From the NCBI GenBank assembly GCA_030653035.1, contig JAUSAB010000095.1, positions 1-47,412 of the forward strand: 47,412 nucleotides of DNA. The letters are read 5' to 3'. Positions 41,749-47,412 of the stretch are shown here, piece after piece; position 1 is the first letter of the stretch, and each line of letters opens with the position of its first letter. The notes below the pieces were generated by a model, which did no database searches, was not told the DNA's origin, and saw only the letters and a program-made list of their open reading frames with translations. The translations under genes and the position numbers were made by a program. This stretch comes from Desulfocapsaceae bacterium. Lineage in GTDB: Bacteria; Desulfobacterota; Desulfobulbia; Desulfobulbales; Desulfocapsaceae.

Positions 41749-42534
41749 ATGATTCGCTCACTCTGGACCGGTACCACCGGCATGACTAGTCAGCAGCTCA
41801 ACATGGACGTCATTGCCAATAATCTGGCCAATGTCGCGACGACTGGATTCAAAAAAAGCAGGGCTGATTTTCAGGATCTCATGTATCAGATCATGAAGGT
41901 TCCAGGAAGTAAATCTTCGGCAGACACTGAGTCGCCAACCGGCATCCAGGTCGGCTTGGGCGTCCGCCCTGCCGCTGTGCAGAAGGTTTTCACCGAAGGG
42001 GACATCATCCAGACGGGAAATGAACTGGATGTGGCCATTGAAGGCTCCGGTTTTTTTCAGGTTGAGATGCCCAACGGGACAACTGCGTACACACGGTCCG
42101 GGGCATTCAAAAGAGACAGCAATGGACGCCTGACCACTTCGGATGGCTACCCCATTCTCCCGGCAATCACCATTCCTGATGGTTCCCGGCAGGTTACCAT
42201 CAGTGAAACCGGTGTAGTCAGCGCCATTATCGGAACAGATACCGTCAGTACCGAGGTAGGCGCCTTGGAGACCGCGACATTCACTAACAATGCCGGTTTG
42301 ACCGCCATTGGCCGCAACCTCTTTGTTGAATCAGCGGCATCCGGCACCGCCCAGACCGCAATCCCCGGCAATGACGGCTATGGCACCCTGGCCCAGAACT
42401 ATATTGAAGGTTCAAACGTAAATATTGTCGAAGAGATGGCCTCTATGATTACCACTCAACGGGCCTATGAGATCAACTCCAAGTCCATCACGACATCCGA
42501 TGAGATGATGAAGACCACCAACAACCTGATTTAA
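41749..42534 (+). CDS. flgG: Distal rod protein FlgG
   Basis: 261 residues, the standard length. IRSLWTGTTGMTSQQLNMDVIANNLANVATTGFKKSRADFQDL and GFFQVEMPNGTTAYTRSGAFKRDSNGRLTTSDGYPI are strongly FlgG-like; the C-terminus ends EMASMITTQRAYEINSKSITTSDEMMKTTNNL. Builds the distal rod through the P and L rings. Confidence 0.98.
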   Translation: MIRSLWTGTTGMTSQQLNMDVIANNLANVATTGFKKSRADFQDLMYQIMKVPGSKSSADTESPTGIQVGLGVRPAAVQKVFTEGDIIQTGNELDVAIEGSGFFQVEMPNGTTAYTRSGAFKRDSNGRLTTSDGYPILPAITIPDGSRQVTISETGVVSAIIGTDTVSTEVGALETATFTNNAGLTAIGRNLFVESAASGTAQTAIPGNDGYGTLAQNYIEGSNVNIVEEMASMITTQRAYEINSKSITTSDEMMKTTNNLI

Positions 42535-42574
42535 GTACTGAAAGCGAACACCTAATGTTTTGTACCAATCAGCC

Positions 42575-43582
42575 ATGACAACAGAATATACAGGACAAGA
42601 TGGCCTCTCCGGCCGAAGATCAAGCAAGGGTGCAGGCATACTCTTGCTGTTCATCACCTTACTATTTTCGGGGATAGCCTCCCCGTGTCATGCTTTTGAC
42701 GTCACCTTCCGCTCAACTGCCACGGTATCAGGCTCATCAGTCACCCTGGCCGACATTGCCGACCTGGACGATCATTCCGAACTGGCAAACGCCCTGGCCA
42801 AACAGACAGTCGCAACAAGCCCTGAAGCCGGACAAAAAAACATCCTGGATTCCAACAGTATTATCCACAAACTGACCAAAACAATTACCGCACCAACTGA
42901 AATCAAATGGCGCGGGGCAGGAACTGTGACCATCGAACGCCAAGGGGTCACGGTTACTCCTCACAGCATCCAGGAAGTCATTGAGACCTACATTGCAAAA
43001 CATGCCACATCCTTGCCTGGCGCCAAATACACCTTTACCCCCAAAGACCCGCCATTGCCTTTTCTGGTTCCGGTCGGAGACCTGCAGTGGGAGGTAATTC
43101 CCTCAACACCAGGGATTATCGGCAGCAACCGCTTTTCCCTTATTGGCCGCATTGATACTCAGGTCGTTAAAAATTTCTCCGTCCGCGGCACTCTGGAGGT
43201 CTCAGCTCCAGTGGCCGTAGCCGTTTCCAATCTTCGCCGCGACGACATCATCACCGAAACTCAGATTCACATGGTCCCCCAAGATATCTCTACCCTCAAA
43301 GCTCCTTGCCTGCAAGCAAGTCAGGTTGTCGGCAAAAATCTTCTTCGAAGTATCAAGGCTGGCTCGGTGATCGATCTGGCATCCATTGAATTTCCGCCGA
43401 TGGTCAAGAAAGGAACCCCGGTCAAAATTTTTTGCCAAAAAAACGGCATAGAACTGACCGCCACAGGTATCGCCAAAACAGACGGCAAACAAGATCAGAT
43501 CATCAAGGTCAAAAACATCAGTTCTGACAAAGAGATCTTCGGCCGTGTAACAGCTCCGGGACTTGTTGAGGTACAAATCTGA
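42575..43582 (+). CDS. flgA: P-ring assembly chaperone FlgA
   Basis: 335 residues from ATG 42575. A signal peptide after a 27-residue basic n-region (hydrophobic core about 24-43), two middle domains and a C-terminal SAF-type domain (VSNLRRDDIITETQIHMVPQDIS, then KNLLRSIKAGSVIDLASIE and FGRVTAPGLVEVQI). FlgA helps FlgI polymerise in the periplasm. flgH follows one base after the stop. Confidence 0.93.
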   Translation: MTTEYTGQDGLSGRRSSKGAGILLLFITLLFSGIASPCHAFDVTFRSTATVSGSSVTLADIADLDDHSELANALAKQTVATSPEAGQKNILDSNSIIHKLTKTITAPTEIKWRGAGTVTIERQGVTVTPHSIQEVIETYIAKHATSLPGAKYTFTPKDPPLPFLVPVGDLQWEVIPSTPGIIGSNRFSLIGRIDTQVVKNFSVRGTLEVSAPVAVAVSNLRRDDIITETQIHMVPQDISTLKAPCLQASQVVGKNLLRSIKAGSVIDLASIEFPPMVKKGTPVKIFCQKNGIELTATGIAKTDGKQDQIIKVKNISSDKEIFGRVTAPGLVEVQI

Positions 43583-43583
43583 C

Positions 43584-44270
43584 ATGAAATACTTCTTTAT
43601 TATACTGCTGTCAGCCGCACTTCTGACATCCTGCGCCAAACCACAGGAACACATCGTAAATATCCCTGAGCCCCTGGAAGAGGTTCAAACTGACACAAAC
43701 AAAGCAACCTCAGACGGCTCGCTCTGGCCAGGCGAACAACATTCCCTGTATGCCGATCACAAGGCCCGAACCACAGGAGATATGGTAACCATCACAATCG
43801 TGGAGAAAGCCAGCGCCAGCAAAGAGGCATCCACCGACTCAGGGCGAAGCAGCAGCCTGTCTGCCTCTATCCCCAACTTTCTCGGCCTTGAAAATTCAAC
43901 CACCCTGGCCCAAAATCCCAATATTGATCTTGCCACCCTGCTCAAGGCAGATTTCGCCAATTCCTTCAAGGGCAATGGTAAGACTGTACGCAAGGAAGAC
44001 CTTGTCGCCTCGCTCACCACCCAGGTCATTCAGGTTTACCCCAATGGCAACCTAAAGATCCGTGGCGGCAAAGAGGTTCAGGTCAACGACGAGACACAGG
44101 TCATTTATCTGACCGGTATTGTCCGCCCTGTGGACATCATGGCCAACAACACGATTGATTCAAGTCATGTCCTGAATGCCAGGATCTCCTACACCGGTAA
44201 GGGCGCGATCAGCGACAAACAGAGTCCGGGATGGATGACTCGTGCGATAGACAATGTCTGGCCATTCTGA
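43584..44270 (+). CDS. flgH: L-ring lipoprotein FlgH
   Basis: 228 residues. A lipoprotein signal with lipobox LLTSC (Cys17) anchors the ring in the outer membrane. Conserved SLYADHKARTTGDMVTITIVEKASASKEA, then LKADFANSFKGNGKTVRKEDLVASLTTQVIQVYPNGNLKIRGGKEV. Presence of FlgH shows that the cell has an outer membrane. Confidence 0.97.
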   Translation: MKYFFIILLSAALLTSCAKPQEHIVNIPEPLEEVQTDTNKATSDGSLWPGEQHSLYADHKARTTGDMVTITIVEKASASKEASTDSGRSSSLSASIPNFLGLENSTTLAQNPNIDLATLLKADFANSFKGNGKTVRKEDLVASLTTQVIQVYPNGNLKIRGGKEVQVNDETQVIYLTGIVRPVDIMANNTIDSSHVLNARISYTGKGAISDKQSPGWMTRAIDNVWPF

Positions 44271-44311
44271 TGCAGAAGGTAAAAGTTGAAATTTGCAAGG
44301 TAAATACTTTC

Positions 44312-45424
44312 ATGAAAACCATAAAATTCCTCAGTATTTTTCTATTTTTTTCGGCAGTCATGGCCCAGACCGCATCGGGAACCAGGATCAAAGATATCGC
44401 CCAACTTGGTGGCGTCCGTGAAAATCAACTGAGCGGTTATGGACTGGTGACCGGCCTTGCCGGAACCGGCGATGACCCACAAAAAGTCTCTTTCACCCGA
44501 CAGGCCCTCTATAATATGATGGTGCGACAAGGGATCACCATCAACCCGGTAGATTTCGCGAAGATCAAATCAAAGAATGTGGCGGCTGTCATGGTCACTG
44601 CTGCCCTCCCCCCTTTTGCCAAACCAGGCTCCACCATTGATATCCAGGTTGCCTCTATCGGCGATGCAGTCAGTCTGGCCGGTGGCAATCTGCTGATGAC
44701 GGCCTTGAAAGGACCGGACGGCAAGGTCTATGCCGTCGCTCAGGGCCCCATGACCATCAGCGCCTTCTCCTTCGGCGGCAAGGCAGCCAAGGCCCAGAAG
44801 AATCATCCCACAGTGGGCCGCATTGCCAATGGGGCCATCATTGAACAATCAGTACCGGTGGCCCTCGGTCAAAACGGCACCCTCTCCTACCGCCTTCGTG
44901 CCTCAGATTTTACCACCGCCTCACACATGAGCGACGCGATCAACGCAAGCTTTGGCGAGGGCACGGCCGTCCCCATTGATTCAACCACCGTTAACGTGAC
45001 CATCCCCGAGGCCAACAAAGAGCAGCCAGTCCCGTTCATTGCCAAACTGGAGGCGCTCGACATCAAGGTTGACACCAACGCCAAGGTCGTCATCAATGAA
45101 CGTACCGGCACCATTGTCATGGGTCAGGACGTACGACTTTCAACAGTCGCGGTTTCCCATGGAAATCTCTCGATTGTCATCAAAGAGTCGGCAGATGTGG
45201 TCCAGCCCAACCCTCTGGCGCCTGGTGAAACCGTTATCATCCCCAAAAGCACCGTTAAAATCACCGAAGATGAAGGCGGGCTCCTGGTGGTTAAAGAAGG
45301 CGTCAGCATCAGCGCCGTCGCCGACGCCCTCAATGCCATTGGCGCCACACCCAGAGACCTGATTGCCATTTTTGAGGCCATCAAGGCCGCCGGCGCCATG
45401 CAAGGCGAGCTCGTTGTTTTATAA
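44312..45424 (+). CDS. flgI: P-ring protein FlgI
   Basis: 370 residues with signal peptide (MKTIKFLSIFLFFSAVMAQTASG). GTRIKDIAQLGGVRENQLSGYGLVTGLAGTGD is diagnostic for FlgI; the C-terminus ends with DLIAIFEAIKAAGAMQGELVVL. The frame is open upstream, overlapping flgH by 40 bp. The ATG at 44312 with AAGG upstream gives a normal signal peptide. Confidence 0.97.
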   Translation: MKTIKFLSIFLFFSAVMAQTASGTRIKDIAQLGGVRENQLSGYGLVTGLAGTGDDPQKVSFTRQALYNMMVRQGITINPVDFAKIKSKNVAAVMVTAALPPFAKPGSTIDIQVASIGDAVSLAGGNLLMTALKGPDGKVYAVAQGPMTISAFSFGGKAAKAQKNHPTVGRIANGAIIEQSVPVALGQNGTLSYRLRASDFTTASHMSDAINASFGEGTAVPIDSTTVNVTIPEANKEQPVPFIAKLEALDIKVDTNAKVVINERTGTIVMGQDVRLSTVAVSHGNLSIVIKESADVVQPNPLAPGETVIIPKSTVKITEDEGGLLVVKEGVSISAVADALNAIGATPRDLIAIFEAIKAAGAMQGELVVL

Positions 45425-45441
45425 TAGCAAAAGGATTACCC

Positions 45442-45762
45442 ATGTCATCATCCATTACTTCAGCTAAAATTCCTGTAGCCGCTGGCACCACAAACAAAAT
45501 CACCCCCAAGACCAGCAAAAATCTGCAAGCACTCCGAAAATCCTGCCGCGATTTCGAGGCAATCTATACCCAGGAAATGTACAAGGCCATGCGTAAGACT
45601 GTACCTGACGGCGGTATTTTTGATAATAAAAATATGGCCAATGGACTCTACAAGGAGATGCTGGACATGGAAATAGCCAAGATCGCGGCTGCCGGCAAGG
45701 GAAACGGCATTGGCGAGGCCATGTACCAGCAGATGAAAGGCAAGATAGAAAACAAAAAATAA
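45442..45762 (+). CDS. flgJ: FlgJ-type rod-binding protein without muramidase domain
   Basis: 106 residues. Corresponds to only the N-terminal rod-cap domain of FlgJ (LRKSCRDFEAIYTQEMYKAMRKTVPDGGIFDNKNMANGLYKEMLDMEIAKIAAAGKGNGIGEAMYQQM). The C-terminal peptidoglycan hydrolase of enterobacterial FlgJ is missing, as in many other phyla, so a separate cell-wall enzyme must open the wall. AAAGGATTACCC before the ATG. Confidence 0.93.
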   Translation: MSSSITSAKIPVAAGTTNKITPKTSKNLQALRKSCRDFEAIYTQEMYKAMRKTVPDGGIFDNKNMANGLYKEMLDMEIAKIAAAGKGNGIGEAMYQQMKGKIENKK

Positions 45763-45768
45763 GCGTAA

Positions 45769-45800
45769 CAATGATTATTTCGTAACGGCTGCCACGCCAT
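45769..45800. repeat. GCCGTAACGAAA-family fragment after flgJ
   Basis: AGCGTAACAATGA and TTATTTCGTAACGGCT lie as imperfect inverse arms directly after the flgJ stop codon. It is a short member of the family. Confidence 0.55.
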
Positions 45801-45840
45801 CTTTCAAAAAATACTACAGCTCTTTATGTGGTATCTGCCG

Positions 45841-46068
45841 GACGCCACTCAAAGAAACAGCCGGTAAAAATTGGCTGTTTCTTTGAAGCGGCATAAGGTG
45901 CCGTAATAAAATAAGCAAAAAAAAACACTGCTTATTTCATAAAAATCACTTGATTGCTATCGGCCAGACGCCACTCAAAGAGACAGCCGATAAAAATTGG
46001 CTGTCTCTTTGAAGCGGCATAAGGTGCCGTAATAAAATAAGCAAAAAAAAACACTGCTTATTTCATAA
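45841..46068. repeat. 102-bp sequence in tandem, 126-bp period, with covarying hairpin
   Basis: Copy 1 (45841-45942) and copy 2 (45967-46068) differ at only three positions. Each contains a 13-bp stem (CAAAGAAACAGCC / GGCTGTTTCTTTG in copy 1). A45856-T45879 in copy 1 is G45982-C46005 in copy 2, so the pairing is kept. The third change is in the loop. A second hairpin follows; AGGTGCCGT...AAATAAGCA pairs with TGCTTATTT...ACGGCACCT (to 46077) in copy 2, while copy 1 lacks the outer arm. No gene lies in 45763-46204. Confidence 0.9.
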
Positions 46069-46111
46069 CGGCACCTAAAGTTTTTTTCCTCTCCTGACGA
46101 TACTGTTTATA

Positions 46112-46149
46112 ACAGGAGATTGAATAAACTCCTGATAAGCAGCTATACT
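46112..46149 (+). promoter_or_regulatory. Candidate promoter for the gene at 46205 and flgMN
   Basis: TTGAAT (46120-46125) and TATACT (46144-46149) are 18 bp apart. The inverted repeat CAGGAG...CTCCTG (about 46113-46133) overlaps the -35 region and may be an operator. A sigma-28 consensus is not evident. Confidence 0.4.
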
Positions 46150-46204
46150 CCCTTTATCATCCTCCAGCATGGACGCTTGGAGAACAACGCAAGGAGGCGG
46201 AAAA

Positions 46205-46807
46205 ATGACGACTTCGATCAGCAGTCAGGCCCACATCGACCCCAAAATATTGCAGCAACACAACAAAAATCTCCAGCCTGCGGAGAATCAGATATCTGCG
46301 TTTGAACAACATGGCAAAGAAGGCGAGCAAGCCGCAAATAAAAAGATTACCGTCAGCGACACCGTCACCATCAACCAAAAGGCCGAGACAACAGTAACCT
46401 ACTCAAGCTCTCTGACCATGGGACAAAATTTCAAAGGCGATGGTTTTGATCTTCTGCGTGGCCTGGTACTCAATATGCTCAAAGAGCAGGGTATTGATTT
46501 TAAAATTGCCAATGGCGACCAGGAAATAGACATCAGTAAACTGACTCAGAAAGATGCACAGGCACTTATTGCCGATGACGGCTATTTTGGAGTTGATAAA
46601 ACCTCTAGTCGTATTGTAGATTTCGCCATTGCTACGGCGGGCGGTGATCCATCCAAACTGGCAGCGATTAAAGAGGGAGTGGACAAGGGATTTAACGAGG
46701 CACTGAAGGCCTTTGGCGGACAGCTTCCCGACATCTCCTACAAGACCTATGATGCCGTAATGAAAAAACTTGATGCCTGGGCAGAAAACGCAACTTCTGG
46801 CCAATAA
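46205..46807 (+). CDS. Unknown protein upstream of flgM
   Basis: 200 residues, no signal peptide or membrane segment. The N-terminal half is polar and probably disordered. The C-terminal half (about 95-195) is a compact helical domain with the pattern DAQALIADDGYFGVDKTS, then RIVDFAIATAGGDPSKLAAIKEGVDKGF, and FGGQLPDISYKTYDAVMKKLD. I have seen similar domains in uncharacterised proteins of flagellated bacteria (DUF5610-like) but cannot name a function. AAGGAGG is 7 bp before ATG 46205, which decides the start. Co-orientation with flgM 31 bp downstream suggests a flagellar link. Confidence 0.65.
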   Translation: MTTSISSQAHIDPKILQQHNKNLQPAENQISAFEQHGKEGEQAANKKITVSDTVTINQKAETTVTYSSSLTMGQNFKGDGFDLLRGLVLNMLKEQGIDFKIANGDQEIDISKLTQKDAQALIADDGYFGVDKTSSRIVDFAIATAGGDPSKLAAIKEGVDKGFNEALKAFGGQLPDISYKTYDAVMKKLDAWAENATSGQ

Positions 46808-46838
46808 GCAATCATAAGACAATATTGCAGGTGCTATT

Positions 46839-47135
46839 ATGAGTATAGAATTTTTTGGAGTAGGCGGACTTGGCCAGATCGGCGCAATGAAAAAGGCTGA
46901 AAAGGCACAGGCAAGCAAAAAACCAGGAGAAAGCCAGGGGAAGGATCAGGTGCAATTTTCATCCGTCCTGCAAGATGTGCAGAAGGCACAGGCAAGTGGA
47001 GGTACTATGCAAACCCAGCGGAACGAACGGGTCCAGGAACTCAAGGCCCAGATTGCCGATGGTTCCTATCAGCCTGACCTGAATAAGGTTGCCAGTAGTC
47101 TGATGCAGTTCCTCCTTGAGGAGAAACAATCATGA
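46839..47135 (+). CDS. flgM: Anti-sigma-28 factor FlgM
   Basis: 98 residues. FlgM binds FliA until the hook is complete and is then exported. The C-terminal sigma-binding helices are recognisable: RNERVQELKAQIADGSYQPDLNKVASSLMQFLLEE. The N-terminal half is unstructured as in the family. Overlaps flgN by 4 bp (ATGA). Confidence 0.92.
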   Translation: MSIEFFGVGGLGQIGAMKKAEKAQASKKPGESQGKDQVQFSSVLQDVQKAQASGGTMQTQRNERVQELKAQIADGSYQPDLNKVASSLMQFLLEEKQS

Positions 47136-47412
47136 CCACCCAAAGAACCCATGACTATCTCGTCCGTCTGCGCAACCTGATTATTGAAGAGAGAGAATAC
47201 GCCAAAGCCATGAACCTTCCGGCCATGGCCCAGGTCATGGCCGAGAAAGAGGAACTCTTGCAGATCCTCGCCCATGTGCAAACTCTCGACCCGGCAGACA
47301 AGGGGATCGCCACGCAAATCCGCCATGAAAACCGGCGTAACGCCTATCTGTTCAAGGCCACTCTGGGCTGGATTCGCGAGACCATGGAATTTTTTGGCAA
47401 ACGAACCGTCAC
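47132..47412 (+). CDS. flgN: Export chaperone FlgN (cut by window edge)
   Basis: The first 93 codons of a helical protein overlap the flgM stop. LVRLRNLIIEEREYAKAMNLPAMAQVMAEKEELLQIL followed by IRHENRRNAYLFKATLGWIRETMEFF matches the FlgN pattern. FlgN escorts the hook-filament junction proteins FlgK and FlgL, whose genes would be expected just past the right edge. Confidence 0.85.
   Translation, partial: MTTQRTHDYLVRLRNLIIEEREYAKAMNLPAMAQVMAEKEELLQILAHVQTLDPADKGIATQIRHENRRNAYLFKATLGWIRETMEFFGKRTV

Overview
The window is bacterial chromosome and most likely comes from a Gram-negative, flagellated member of the Desulfobacterota (former Deltaproteobacteria, Desulfobulbales-like). Three things suggest this: the outer-membrane flagellar ring genes flgH and flgI, the gene order of the flagellar cluster with flhF-flhG-fliA behind flhA, and the long form of integron integrase. 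The assignment is inference from family knowledge, because there is no rRNA gene in the window.

Positions 1-4376 are the proximal end of a chromosomal integron. A tyrosine recombinase of the IntI type (2976-4376, +) is divergent from at least three gene cassettes that read leftward: a three-segment membrane protein, an HNH nuclease and a YajG-like lipoprotein. Each cassette ends in an attC site. The attC 5' core of each cassette is the exact reverse complement of that cassette's own first bases, as the integron recombination rule requires. The integrase reading frame really starts at 2880 but is cut by an in-frame TGA where the family pattern suggests Trp. A 150-bp element with 18-bp perfect terminal inverted repeats abuts the intI stop codon.

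Positions 4550-9430 hold a metabolic and hypothetical block: a Mn-dependent inorganic pyrophosphatase, a membrane-anchored unknown protein, a GYF-AIM24 protein, a TerB/DUF533-type protein and a membrane-anchored staphylococcal-nuclease-fold protein.

Positions 9629-14496 are a regulatory and chemotaxis block. A sigma-54 activator with a degenerate receiver domain faces a leftward operon of cheY, two cheX paralogues and an unusual protein with two CheC-like domains plus a receiver-like C-terminus.

Positions 14732-47412 form an almost complete flagellar locus, all on the + strand: a TPR secreted protein, flgB, flgC, fliE, fliF, fliG, fliH, fliI, fliJ, a motE-like gene, fliK, flgD, flgE, fliL, fliM, fliN, fliO, fliP, fliQ, fliR, flhB, flhA, flhF, flhG, fliA, a small membrane gene, flgF, flgG, flgA, flgH, flgI, a muramidase-less flgJ, an unknown gene, flgM, and flgN running off the right edge. 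Together these encode the MS ring, C ring, export gate and ATPase, rod, hook, P and L rings, hook-length control, polar placement (FlhF/FlhG) and the sigma-28/anti-sigma-28 switch. Filament, cap and stator genes are not in the window.

The most unusual non-coding signal is the set of dispersed palindromes in the gaps between flagellar genes. At least two families occur at operon joints (after fliE, between fliI and fliJ, after flgE, between fliM and fliN, after flgJ). One is a 126-bp-period tandem duplication whose two copies differ by a compensatory base-pair change in a hairpin.
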